Origin: Latescibacteria bacterium UBA6620
GTDB taxonomy: Bacteria; Latescibacterota; UBA2968
Direction of reading: 5' to 3'
Assembly (NCBI GenBank): GCA_002433075.1
Contig: DJHM01000009.1
Span: 1 to 53,371, forward strand
Length of the DNA stretch: 53,371 nt
A model generated the notes under the pieces. The model saw nothing but the letters and a program-made list of their open reading frames with translations, was not told the origin of the DNA and searched no databases. This document shows, piece after piece, positions 15,170 through 23,634 of this stretch (positions are counted from its first letter, which is position 1; every line of letters starts with the position of its first letter). Both the position numbers and the translations under genes were made by a program.

Positions 15170-16237
15170 ATGATCGCCTCCCTGCTACTCGAGCCGGGAC
15201 GTCTTGAGCTGAGAGACGTCGAGATCCCCGAACCGGGGCCCGGCGAGGTCGTGGTCAGGGTACGAACCGCGCTGACGTGTGGGACGGATCTAAAGGCCTT
15301 CCGGCGCGGGCACCCCAAGATGAAGATTCCGGGACCCTTCGGACACGAGTTCGCCGGCGACGTGCACGCCGTCGGCCAGGGCGTCTCCAAGTTCAAGCCT
15401 GGTGACAAGATTATGACCGCTCCATCGGCGCCGTGCGGTGACTGCGTCTTCTGCAACAAGGGCCAGGAAAATCTCTGCACCACCACGATGGACACGATGG
15501 TCTGGGGCGCGTTCGCCGAATACGTGTGTATGCCCGCGCACATCGTCGAGAACAATATGTATCCCAAGCCAGACCACCTGTCCTACGAAGAGGCCGCGAT
15601 GCTCGAGCCTCTATCCTGTGTGGTCTACGGGATGGACCAGGTCGAACTGCGACCCGACGACACGGTCCTCATCATTGGGGCGGGCGCAATCGGGCTCCTA
15701 CACGTGATGGTCGCCCGTGCACTCGGTGCGGAACGAGTGATCGTCGCCGGCAAACGAGAGAATCGTCTGAAGCTGGCCTGGGCTGTCGGAGCCGATGCCG
15801 TCATCGACGCCGAGACCGAAGACACTTTCGAGCGCGTCAAAGCTCTGACCAACGGTTTGGGTGCTGACGTCGTGATCGAATGCACGGGGCAACTCGCCGT
15901 GTGGGAAGAGACACCCGACCTCGTCCGACCCGGCGGTACGGCCATCCTGTTCGGGGGGCTCCCCCACGGGACACGGGCGACGTTCGACACCGCGCGCTTG
16001 CACTACGATCAGATCACCCTCAAAGGCGTCTTCCACTATACCCGAAGCGCCGTCAGAAAAGCCTACAAACTCCTCGGCGACAAGAAGATCACCGTTAGCG
16101 GTTTAATCTCGGGTACCTACTCCCTCCGCGACCTGAAACACGTGTTCGATGACCTGTTGCAAAAGGGAAGCGGCATTAAGTTCGCCATCCTCCCAAGCGA
16201 CTCCGAACCCGAAAGCGGAAAGGCGGTTCAGGCCTGA
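15170..16237 (+). CDS. Zinc-dependent alcohol dehydrogenase (MDR family), first of a pair
   Basis: A 355-residue NAD(P)-linked dehydrogenase. Catalytic zinc ligands are in TCGTDLKAF and FGHEFAGDV; the structural zinc site is CGDCVFCNKGQENLC. The Rossmann motif is VLIIGAGAIGLLHVMVAR. Relatives include sorbitol, threonine and galactitol-phosphate dehydrogenases; sequence alone does not fix the polyol substrate. A weak AAAGG precedes the ATG. Next gene begins 32 bp later and is of the same family, implying two successive or alternative oxidation steps. Confidence 0.9.
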   Translation: MIASLLLEPGRLELRDVEIPEPGPGEVVVRVRTALTCGTDLKAFRRGHPKMKIPGPFGHEFAGDVHAVGQGVSKFKPGDKIMTAPSAPCGDCVFCNKGQENLCTTTMDTMVWGAFAEYVCMPAHIVENNMYPKPDHLSYEEAAMLEPLSCVVYGMDQVELRPDDTVLIIGAGAIGLLHVMVARALGAERVIVAGKRENRLKLAWAVGADAVIDAETEDTFERVKALTNGLGADVVIECTGQLAVWEETPDLVRPGGTAILFGGLPHGTRATFDTARLHYDQITLKGVFHYTRSAVRKAYKLLGDKKITVSGLISGTYSLRDLKHVFDDLLQKGSGIKFAILPSDSEPESGKAVQA

Positions 16238-16268
16238 CCGTCTTCGACCTGCCGTGATCCCAACCGAA

Positions 16269-17312
16269 ATGCGCGTCGCCCGGATCCACGATCTGGGCGA
16301 CGTTCGTGTAGAAGCCCAGCCTTTACCCGAACTGAAACCGGGAGACGCCCTCGTACGAATGGCGGTGTGCGGCATCTGCACGAGCGACACGCTCCCCTGG
16401 TATGTCCGTCGTAAAACCCCGGCAGTTCTCGGACACGAGCCCACCGGCACCATCGTCAAAACCGACTCCGATCTTTTCTCCGTGGGCGACCGATTATTCA
16501 TCCACCACCACGCCCCGTGTATGACGTGCCGCCACTGCCAACGCTCGGAGTACTCGTTATGCACAACGTGGCGCGCCTCGGCCATCGACCCCGGCGGACT
16601 GGCCGAATTCGTCCGTGTCCCTGCCCACAATCTCCAACACGACTGCTTTCGCTTGCCGGACGAAATGTCGTTCGAGGATGGGGCCCTCATCGAGCCCGTC
16701 GCCTGTGCCGTCCAGGCGCTCAAACGAAGATCGAGGATGCAGGCCGGCGATCGCGTCCTCATCCTCGGCGCCGGAATGATGGGACAGATCCTGATCCGCG
16801 TTGCCCGACACTACGGCGCCTCGACCTTGATCGCCGCCGATCGTGAACCCTACCGACTGCGTAAAGCTTCCAAGGCAGGCGCCAACGTCGCTGTCGACGT
16901 CTCGAGCACAGATCTGGCTGCCGCCGTCCGAAACGCCACGGAGGGGGACGGCGCCGATCTGGTCGTCGTCTGCCCGGGATCCATCGCCGCGATGACCTCC
17001 GGCCTCGAATGTGTAGCGCCCGGCGGGACTGTCTGTCTCTTTACGCCGGCGGAAGCGCACGAGGCCCTGCCCGTCAGTCCCCACGACCTCTGGTTCAACC
17101 ACGTTACACTGACCACAAGCTATTCCTGCGGTCCACCCGATACGCGCGAGGCTGCCGATCTGATCGGCAAGGGAGCGGTAACCGCCGATCAGATCGTTAC
17201 CCATCGCTTCTCCCTGGATCAAGCCGGAGAAGGTTTCGACACCGTGTCCGAGGCAGGGGAAAGCATCAAGACCCTGATCATCATTGATCCCGACCAGGCT
17301 CGTACCGTATGA
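16269..17312 (+). CDS. Zinc-dependent alcohol dehydrogenase (MDR family), second of a pair
   Basis: About 347 residues, same superfamily as the preceding gene but clearly diverged. Zinc-site motifs are VCGICTSDTLPW, LGHEPTGT and the structural lobe CMTCRHCQRSEYSLC; the nucleotide motif is VLILGAGMMGQILIRVAR. The start is uncertain: ATG 16269 lies directly before the conserved first strand, GTG 16254 is an alternative, and an ATG at 16149 would overlap the previous gene by ~90 bp. Tandem MDR genes of this kind often serve catabolism of sugar-alcohol or sugar-acid compounds; the substrate is unknown. Confidence 0.87.
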   Translation: MRVARIHDLGDVRVEAQPLPELKPGDALVRMAVCGICTSDTLPWYVRRKTPAVLGHEPTGTIVKTDSDLFSVGDRLFIHHHAPCMTCRHCQRSEYSLCTTWRASAIDPGGLAEFVRVPAHNLQHDCFRLPDEMSFEDGALIEPVACAVQALKRRSRMQAGDRVLILGAGMMGQILIRVARHYGASTLIAADREPYRLRKASKAGANVAVDVSSTDLAAAVRNATEGDGADLVVVCPGSIAAMTSGLECVAPGGTVCLFTPAEAHEALPVSPHDLWFNHVTLTTSYSCGPPDTREAADLIGKGAVTADQIVTHRFSLDQAGEGFDTVSEAGESIKTLIIIDPDQARTV

Positions 17313-18055
17313 GTGCTCTCGCGGCGCCTGATCGGTCCTACCTGATCTGTACGGTGCAGAGATCGGGAAGTCAGTTCTTCTGTGAGCTTCTGCGTGGCAC
17401 CGGGCTCGCTGGGGCGCCACCAGGACACGACCTCTGAAAAGCCTGTTGGGAGACGATGAATGGACTCCGGAGCAGTTTGCGACGAATGTGGGCCACTGGC
17501 AGGAATGGGATCTCCAGATCGAGGATGCTCTGGAACGCGTGGGAACTCTTCCTCGAGCGCTCCCGTGCGTCGCACCGACTCCACGACGCGGGCGATATCG
17601 AAGTTCTACAAACGGTTTTCCAAGAACTGCAGTACGTCTGGCTCCGACGCTTGGACAAGCTTCGTCAGGCAATTTCCTTGTGGAGGGCAACGACGGGCGG
17701 GGATCAGTTCAGGTATCCTGTCGATGGCTCACCCGTGAACGTGCCTGAGTTCGCCTTCGATCGAATCGATCAATTCGTTCGTCTCGTAACCGAACAGGAA
17801 AAAAGCTTGAAAAACTGGTTCGATCGGCAGGGCATCGTGTCGATGCAGGTCGCCTACGAAGATCTGCTTGGAAACCGAACCGAGGTCGTTCTGGACGTGC
17901 TGCGATTCCTGGGGGTGGGAGATGTCGAGAAAGTGGACATTCCCCAGCCAGAGGAGATCCGCCAGACCGACACTCACACCGAACGCTACATCTCGCTTTA
18001 TCGGCAAGAGTTCGAGAGAAGAGACTCCATCGAGATACGAGGTCAGGGGGCTTAG
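17309..18055 (+). pseudogene. Stf0-type sulfotransferase gene, frame-broken remnant
   Basis: From the ATG at 17309 (overlapping the dehydrogenase stop) the frame reads SYLICTVQRSGSQFFCELL, the PAPS-binding N-terminus of Stf0/LPS sulfotransferases, then meets TGA at 17435-17437. Family-like sequence resumes one frame over (LLGDDEWTPEQFATNVGHW, ~17443-17510). It then returns to the first frame (MLWNAWELFLERSR, then DKLRQAISLWRATTGG and VAYEDLLGN) up to TAG 18053-18055. The stretch that normally links these parts is shortened, so at least two frameshifts and a deletion are needed. An ATG at 17456 could still open a 199-residue fragment without the PAPS loop. The enzyme would have sulfated a sugar or lipid. 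Confidence 0.8.
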
Positions 18056-18058
18056 GAC

Positions 18059-18868
18059 ATGTCGCAAAAAGACAAGGTAGAACTCTATTCGATCGGGACC
18101 GAACTGCTTCTCGGTCAGATCCAGGACACGAACGCTTATTGGATGGCTCAGCAGGTCGCGCGGCTGGGAGCGCATACCCGAAGGGTTGCCATCCTCGACG
18201 ACGATGTCGACGACTTGGACATTGTCTTTCGTGACGCGGTCGAACGAGACACGCGCATCCTGATCACAACCGGTGGTCTAGGCCCCACGCCTGACGACCT
18301 GACGGTCGAGGTCATCGCTCGCCTCAAGGGCGTTGACGTCGTCGTAAACGAGGAGCTGGTCGAGCACTTTATGCAGACCCGCGACATCACACGTCGCGAA
18401 GACGTCAGGCCTGGTCTCATCAAGATGGCCACATCCCCGGAAGGTTCGATCGTCCACCCTAACCCTGCCGGAGTCGCCCCCTGTGTTGAAACCCAGGTCG
18501 AGAAAACGACGATCTACAACTTGCCCGGGCCGCCACGGGAGGTCCAGGCCCTGTTCGTTCAATGCCTGGAAGGCCCAATCGCCGACATCGCCTCCGGAGA
18601 CCGCATCTCCCTCAGAGTGGCCGTAAACCTCCCCGAATCAGAGCTCGGCCCCATCCTTCACGAGGTGATGGAAAAGCATCCCAACACGTATCTCAAAGCC
18701 TACGTCTCCCTGCGCGAGAGGATCGAGGAGGGACAGAGGCTACCGGTCGACATCGTGGCCCACGACGTCGACGACGCCACAGCCAGAACACTGCTCGACA
18801 ATGCTCTCGAGACGTTCACGAATCTTGTTCAGCAGAAGGACCGAACCGTAGAACGTCTTCCCGAATGA
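18059..18868 (+). CDS. CinA N-terminal (molybdopterin-binding-fold) domain protein
   Basis: A 269-residue cytoplasmic protein with the MoCF-like fold shared by MoaB, MogA and the N-terminal half of CinA. Typical segments are SIGTELLLGQIQDTNAYWMA and TTGGLGPTPDDLTVEV, then YNLPGPPREVQALF. The C-terminal PncC-type nicotinamide-mononucleotide deamidase domain of full CinA is missing. In CinA the matching domain has ADP-ribose pyrophosphatase activity; that activity here is inference. It starts 3 bp after the sulfotransferase remnant and precedes the tautomerase gene by 33 bp. Confidence 0.88.
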   Translation: MSQKDKVELYSIGTELLLGQIQDTNAYWMAQQVARLGAHTRRVAILDDDVDDLDIVFRDAVERDTRILITTGGLGPTPDDLTVEVIARLKGVDVVVNEELVEHFMQTRDITRREDVRPGLIKMATSPEGSIVHPNPAGVAPCVETQVEKTTIYNLPGPPREVQALFVQCLEGPIADIASGDRISLRVAVNLPESELGPILHEVMEKHPNTYLKAYVSLRERIEEGQRLPVDIVAHDVDDATARTLLDNALETFTNLVQQKDRTVERLPE

Positions 18869-18901
18869 CCGCGAACGAACCGTCTTCCACCGGAGGCATC
18901 A

Positions 18902-19090
18902 ATGCCCTTTGTCAACGTCCGTATGCTCGAAGGTCGAACCCACGAACAGAAGAAGAAGCTCGTCAAAGCCATCACCGACGCGATGGTCGAAATCTGTGAC
19001 GCGAAGCCCGACGGTACGATGGTGGTCATCGACGACATCGCCAGAGATCACTGGGGCCGAGGTGGTGAACTGATTTCCGAACGGTCCTAA
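18902..19090 (+). CDS. 4-oxalocrotonate tautomerase family protein
   Basis: A 62-residue protein of normal family size. After Met removal Pro1 is the general base (PFVNVRMLEGRT), with the conserved Arg of the GRT segment and the C-terminal hydrophobic patch IARDHWGRGG. Such proteins form dimers or hexamers and tautomerise 2-oxo acids, or carry out related dehalogenase or hydratase reactions. The leader carries CGGAGG. Its role with the CinA-domain neighbour is not known. Confidence 0.9.
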   Translation: MPFVNVRMLEGRTHEQKKKLVKAITDAMVEICDAKPDGTMVVIDDIARDHWGRGGELISERS

Positions 19091-19146
19091 GGGGCCCAGG
19101 GAACGAAGAGTGATGATTTTCTTCCGGAACCCATCGTCCGGTCGGC

Positions 19147-19175
19147 TTGACACCCCTGAGCCCCGCGTCTATATT
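19147..19175 (+). promoter_or_regulatory. Sigma-70-type promoter of the TPR-mdh transcription unit
   Basis: TTGACA (19147-19152), 17-bp spacer, TATATT (19170-19175), close to consensus. Expected transcript start near 19182 and a leader of about 74 nt before the ATG at 19256. Confidence 0.8.
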
Positions 19176-19255
19176 GCGCCCCGCAAGTCCATATCAAACA
19201 AGCATATATGGCAGAAATACCACCCTATCAGATCGCTCGAGAAAGGAGCCGGACA

Positions 19256-20494
19256 ATGTTCACCCGCGTACGACTCGGAATGGGGCTGGTCGCTGTCCTC
19301 CTCGCAGGTATTCTGGTCGGTGGCGCCCAGGCCCAGGTGAAAGTCCGAAGCCACAAGGTGGCGATGTCTTCGGCCAAGAACTACATCCAGCAACGTGTCC
19401 TCGACAAAGCGGTAGAGATGCTCGAACGGGCCATCGAGCTCAAACCCGAACATCCCGAAGCCCACTTTATGCTCGGGGCCGTCTACGCCGAGCGCGAGAT
19501 GGTGGACAAGATGAACGAGCACTTCGAGCAGGCCCTTGCCCTGAAGAAGGGGGATAAATACTTCGAGAAAGGGGTCAAGACGTCCGGCGCGAGTGAGTTT
19601 ATGAGAGGGGGCATCAAGTATTCCCGCAATGCCCTGTGGCGTCAGAAGTTCAACTCCGGTGTCCGGGCACTCAACGGTGGGAAACTGAACGACGCGATCG
19701 CCAACTTTGTGACTGCATCCGAGGTCGACCCGCTCAATCCGGGCTCCTACAGCGCCATCGGCAAGGTCTACGTCAATATGGGCCGCGACAGTCTCGACAC
19801 GGCCATCAGCTGGTATAACAAAGCTCTGGCCATCGACAGTACGCTCGTCGAAGCCTATGCCGATATGGGAATTGGCCAGATGAACTCGGGCCGTCTCGCC
19901 GATGCCGAAGTCAACCTGCAGAAAGCCCACGATCTCCAACCTGAAAACGTCAGCATTTGTCGTGCGCTTTCGAATGCGCAGTGGGGCCAGGGAAAGAAGG
20001 AAGCCGCGACGGCCACCGCCAAGAAGGCCCTCGAGATCGCTCCGGACGACCCGAAAGTCCTCTCGCTCGTCGGTGGGCTGTTCACCGATATGCGAGAGTT
20101 CGCCAAGGCCGTCACCACACTCGAGAAGGCGCTGGAAAAGGATCCCGAGAACGCCGACATCAAATTCAACCTGGCGAACGCCTATCTCGGCACGGGCGAC
20201 CTTGACCTCGCTACGGGTCTCTTCATCAAGTCGGTCGAAAACGATCCCAACGATCACCAGGCCTTGTATCAGCTCGGGACGATCTACGTTCAGACCGGCA
20301 ACTACGATGGGGCCATCGAAGCCTTGGAGAAAGTGACCAGTCTCAAACCAGAGTGGGCCAAGGGATGGGAAACCCTCTCCTCGTGCTACGCATTCAAGGC
20401 GAACTCAACTGAAGGTGATGTGTCGAAAGAAGCTTACAAGAAGTCCGAGGAAGCGTTGAACGTGTTCAACGCTCTCACGGGAAGCGGAGAATAA
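19256..20494 (+). CDS. Exported tetratricopeptide-repeat protein
   Basis: About 412 residues. An N-terminal signal peptide (MFTRVRLGMGLVAVLLAGIL, cleavage after AQA) sends it to the periplasm or envelope. The mature part is almost entirely TPR helices: repeats ending in EHPEAHFMLGAVY, LNPGSYSAIGKVYVNMG, TLVEAYADMGIGQMNSG, ENADIKFNLANAYLGTGD and NDHQALYQLGTIYVQTG. TPR arrays mediate protein-protein contacts; the partner is unknown. The ATG at 19256 follows AAAGGAG; an in-frame ATG at 19208 lies in the leader and would spoil the signal peptide. It shares a strong promoter with mdh, hinting at high expression. Confidence 0.88.
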   Translation: MFTRVRLGMGLVAVLLAGILVGGAQAQVKVRSHKVAMSSAKNYIQQRVLDKAVEMLERAIELKPEHPEAHFMLGAVYAEREMVDKMNEHFEQALALKKGDKYFEKGVKTSGASEFMRGGIKYSRNALWRQKFNSGVRALNGGKLNDAIANFVTASEVDPLNPGSYSAIGKVYVNMGRDSLDTAISWYNKALAIDSTLVEAYADMGIGQMNSGRLADAEVNLQKAHDLQPENVSICRALSNAQWGQGKKEAATATAKKALEIAPDDPKVLSLVGGLFTDMREFAKAVTTLEKALEKDPENADIKFNLANAYLGTGDLDLATGLFIKSVENDPNDHQALYQLGTIYVQTGNYDGAIEALEKVTSLKPEWAKGWETLSSCYAFKANSTEGDVSKEAYKKSEEALNVFNALTGSGE

Positions 20495-20513
20495 CCTAGG
20501 AGAGAGGAACAGC

Positions 20514-21521
20514 GTGTATCTCACTGGTGAAAAAGTCGCCGTCCTTGGCGCAGCCGGCGCCATCGGTTCGAACCTTGCACAGACCCTGCTAGCGTCGGGA
20601 ACAGCCAGCAACGTCTGTATGTATGACCCGTTCGAACCGGGTCTCGAAGGTGCAGCGGAAGAGGTCTTCCATTGCGGCTTTCCCGGCGCCGATGTGACTT
20701 GGACAACCGATCTTGCGAGCGCACTCAGCGGTGCGTCCTACATCATTACCTCGGGTGGGGCTCCGCGCAAAGAGGGGATGACACGTGAAGATCTCCTCAG
20801 GGACAACGCCCAGATCGCCAAGGAGCTAGGGATCGCGATCAAGGCGAACTGCCCCGACGCGAAGTTCGTCATCGTCATCTTCAATCCGGCCGACATCACC
20901 GGATTGACGACGCTCGTCCACTCCGGACTCGCACCATCTCGCGTGGGCACGCTGGCCGCACTCGACAGCACCCGGCTTCAGTCCGCGCTGGCCAAGCACT
21001 TCGGCATTCTTCAGTCCAATGTCATTGGATGCCGAACCTACGGCGGCCACGGCGAGCAGATGGCTGTGTTCCAGGGAGGCATCCAGATCGACGGCATCGG
21101 TCTTGACGCCATCCTCGGAGGCAAAGAAGTCAACGGAACGTCGATGTCCGCCGACGAATGGAAAGAGATTCAGGAACGGGTGACGCAAGGCGGTGCTGCC
21201 ATCATCAAACTGCGCGGTCGCTCATCCTTCCAGTCGCCCGCTCAACAGAGTGTGTTTATGCTGCGGGGTATCCTGGGCGAAGCCTACGGCTGGCCCACCG
21301 GATGCTACGTTGAAAACGATGATTTCTCGAAGATTATGATGGCGATGCCAGCGAAGCTCTCTGCAGCAGGCGCGGAATGGCAGATGCCGGAGGGGTCCGA
21401 CGAAGACCTGGCCGCGCTCAAGAACTCTTACAGCCACCTTGTTGAACTTCGTGACGAAGTCATCGAAGCTGGGATCCTTCCTCCCCTCGACGCCTGGAAG
21501 GAAGCGAACCCGAACCTGTAA
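20514..21521 (+). CDS. mdh: Malate/lactate dehydrogenase family, probably malate dehydrogenase
   Basis: A 335-residue NAD-dependent 2-hydroxyacid dehydrogenase. The nucleotide motif is VLGAAGAIGSNLAQTLL. The mobile loop reads APRKEGMTREDLLRDNA with two arginines for substrate binding, DSTRLQS matches the third Arg segment, and the catalytic His is in YGGHGEQMAVF. The Arg-rich loop favours malate over lactate. GTG start 20 bp after the TPR gene, preceded by GGAGAGAGG. An intrinsic terminator 25 bp downstream ends the unit. Confidence 0.88.
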   Translation: MYLTGEKVAVLGAAGAIGSNLAQTLLASGTASNVCMYDPFEPGLEGAAEEVFHCGFPGADVTWTTDLASALSGASYIITSGGAPRKEGMTREDLLRDNAQIAKELGIAIKANCPDAKFVIVIFNPADITGLTTLVHSGLAPSRVGTLAALDSTRLQSALAKHFGILQSNVIGCRTYGGHGEQMAVFQGGIQIDGIGLDAILGGKEVNGTSMSADEWKEIQERVTQGGAAIIKLRGRSSFQSPAQQSVFMLRGILGEAYGWPTGCYVENDDFSKIMMAMPAKLSAAGAEWQMPEGSDEDLAALKNSYSHLVELRDEVIEAGILPPLDAWKEANPNL

Positions 21522-21545
21522 GTATAGGGACAGGTAAATCTGTCA

Positions 21546-21586
21546 GGGAGCGGCGTGCAACCCACGGTTGCCCCGCTCCCGTTTTA
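21546..21586 (+). terminator. Intrinsic terminator after mdh
   Basis: Nested stem: GGGAGCGG (21546-21553) with CCGCTCCC (21573-21580), inside it GCAACC (21557-21562) with GGTTGC (21566-21571), followed by GTTTTA. Confidence 0.88.
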
Positions 21587-21626
21587 CGTTGTCGCAGACT
21601 TCGGTCAGGAGCGAAGGTAAGCCAGA

Positions 21627-22775
21627 ATGCCTCGATACGATCTGCTCATCAAGCAAGCGACGCTGATCGACCCTGCCGGTGGTCAGGTCGACGTCGTTCG
21701 TGACATTGGCATCACGGACGACCGCATCGAAACCGTCGGAGAAGAGATCTTCGAAGAAGAAGCCGCCACCGTCATCGACGCGAGCGAAGTCTACGTATCG
21801 CCCGGATGGATCGACCTCCACGTGCACGTCTGGGACGGCGTCGCTGATCTCGCCATCCCCGGCGACCCCAACTGCCTAGGTAAGGGAGTCACCACAGCCT
21901 ACGACGCCGGCTCGGCGGGCGCCGACACGTATCCCGGGTTCCAGAAATACGTCATCGACGTGAGCGCGACGCGGTTCAAAGCTTTCCTCCACATCTCCTC
22001 CCAAGGTCAGCTCACGAAGGGAATCGGCGAACTCGAGGACCTCCGATACGCCGACGTCGACCGTGCGATCAGAATGTGTGAGGAATACCGCGAGGACATC
22101 GTCGGCATCAAAATCCGAATGAGCAGGAACATCGTCGGAGAAAACGGTAGAGAGGGACTCAAGCGAGCTCGGGAAGTCTGCGAAACCACAGGGCTTCCGC
22201 TGATGCTTCACCCGAACGCCAGCCCGATGTCGCTCGCTGAAATGCTCAACGAAATGCGATCCGGTGACGTGATGACCCACTGCTTCCATAAGAGCGACAC
22301 CGGGGTGATCGATACCGATGGAAAGGTCCGGCCCGAAGCCGTCAAGGCTACACAGGAAGACGGGATCCTTTTCGACGTCGGACACGGTGCCGGCAGCTTT
22401 GCCTTCGAGGTCGCAGAGGCCGCGATGTCCCAGAGCCTGCTACCCGGTACCATCTCCAGCGACCTCCACAAGTACAACGTCGAGGGTCCCGTCTACTCAC
22501 TCGCACTGACGATGAGCAAATTCCTCCATCTCGGTCTATCGCTCGAGAACGTGATCGAAAAGGTCACCGCGGCCCCGGCGCAGGCGATGGGCGTTCTCGG
22601 GGAAATCGGGACAATCCGTGAAGGAGGCTGTGCAGACCTGACCCTGTTCAAGGTAAAGGAAGAGGAAGTCGAACTGAGGGATGCAATCGGCGGTATCCGA
22701 ACGGGCGATCGCACGATCGAACACGTTTCGACCGTTCGTGGGGGGCGTCTCTATGCACCAGGCGTGTTCGACTGA
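21627..22775 (+). CDS. Amidohydrolase / metallo-dependent deacetylase (dihydroorotase-like)
   Basis: A 382-residue two-metal barrel hydrolase. The first metal pair is in WIDLHVHVWDG, a candidate bridging Lys lies in VGIKIRMSRN, further His ligands are in LMLHPNAS and MTHCFHKS, and the last Asp in ISSDLHKYN. N- and C-terminal small beta-sandwich parts flank the barrel (LIKQATLIDPAGG and GTIREGGCADLTLF). It resembles the deacetylase/EF_0837-type group rather than true dihydroorotase. The substrate may be an N-acyl amino acid or cyclic amide. Its last 25 bp overlap the end of the convergent TylF-like gene. Confidence 0.85.
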   Translation: MPRYDLLIKQATLIDPAGGQVDVVRDIGITDDRIETVGEEIFEEEAATVIDASEVYVSPGWIDLHVHVWDGVADLAIPGDPNCLGKGVTTAYDAGSAGADTYPGFQKYVIDVSATRFKAFLHISSQGQLTKGIGELEDLRYADVDRAIRMCEEYREDIVGIKIRMSRNIVGENGREGLKRAREVCETTGLPLMLHPNASPMSLAEMLNEMRSGDVMTHCFHKSDTGVIDTDGKVRPEAVKATQEDGILFDVGHGAGSFAFEVAEAAMSQSLLPGTISSDLHKYNVEGPVYSLALTMSKFLHLGLSLENVIEKVTAAPAQAMGVLGEIGTIREGGCADLTLFKVKEEEVELRDAIGGIRTGDRTIEHVSTVRGGRLYAPGVFD

Positions 22776-23542
22776 GTACCGGGGAGCAATCCCGCGCCCG
22801 TCTCGCAACCTTTGACCAGATATCCACCGCAGGAGATGCTTGACATCATCTTCTCCGGTTTATCAGCGAGATAGGCATCGACGGCGGCTGTTGCTCCGGC
22901 GCAACTGATCCCGCCATAATCATCACACAGGATGATGCCGCCTTCGGTCATCCGAGGATAAAAGAATGACAGGCTTTCTCTCGTCGGTTGGGCGAGGTCG
23001 ACGTCGATGTGGACGAACGAGAAACTTCGGTCGGAAACCTCACTGAATCGATCCGGAATCCAGCCCTTGTAATATTCAACAGTAGGGAAATCGTGTAGGG
23101 CCTCCCGGACCGCCTCGACCGAAACCGCGAGGTCACCGCTCCGCCAATGCAAGCCATCGACCACATCAGGTTCGGACAGGCCTTCGAAGGAGTCGAACAC
23201 GTGGTGGGTTCTTGGCAGGGTCGAGCGTTCATTCGCCGCACATATCAGATACGAACTCGCACCACGGAACACGCCACACTCCGCAGTGTCGCCTGGGATA
23301 GCGTGCGTCTGGCGAAGCAGTTGATGGAGAAACCATCTACGCTCAGTGTTGAGCCAGCCCTGTTCTCCGAAACGTATCAGGTAAGCGTTGAACGCGTCGT
23401 CGTGCCACCAGTCCATTTCGGGTAGCTTGAAGCGATAGCCGGGAACAAGCATCTTGCCCAGATACATCATCAGGTAAAACCTGAGAAATCGACGATGTCG
23501 CGCTTCGAGTAGCTTCGGAAGGCCCCGGATCAAACGAGACAT
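22751..23542 (-). CDS. TylF/macrocin O-methyltransferase-like SAM enzyme
   Basis: About 263 residues. SAM-binding motif DTAECGVFRGASSYLI, DSFEGLSEP after strand 2, and the metal site FVHIDVDLAQPT followed by GGIILCDDYGG, all hallmarks of TylF-type sugar O-methyltransferases. Such enzymes methylate hydroxyls of sugars in antibiotics and surface polysaccharides, using magnesium. Start taken at ATG 23542, six bases after GGAG; TTG or GTG codons further up would add ~13 residues. It lies alone on the minus strand, just outside the main glycan locus, and may serve it. Confidence 0.85.
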   Translation of the reverse strand: MSRLIRGLPKLLEARHRRFLRFYLMMYLGKMLVPGYRFKLPEMDWWHDDAFNAYLIRFGEQGWLNTERRWFLHQLLRQTHAIPGDTAECGVFRGASSYLICAANERSTLPRTHHVFDSFEGLSEPDVVDGLHWRSGDLAVSVEAVREALHDFPTVEYYKGWIPDRFSEVSDRSFSFVHIDVDLAQPTRESLSFFYPRMTEGGIILCDDYGGISCAGATAAVDAYLADKPEKMMSSISCGGYLVKGCETGAGLLPGTQSNTPGA

Positions 23543-23634
23543 AGCAACTCCAGGCTGCTGATAGGACGCAATCAAGTCCACTGACTATAGGCTTTTCCAC
23601 ACAAAGGGGGAAAACAACCCCGGAAGGAGATTCA

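Noticed and set aside
19169..20257. 362-codon minus-strand frame opposite the TPR gene
   Set aside because: Antisense shadow of a clear signal-peptide/TPR protein with its own promoter.
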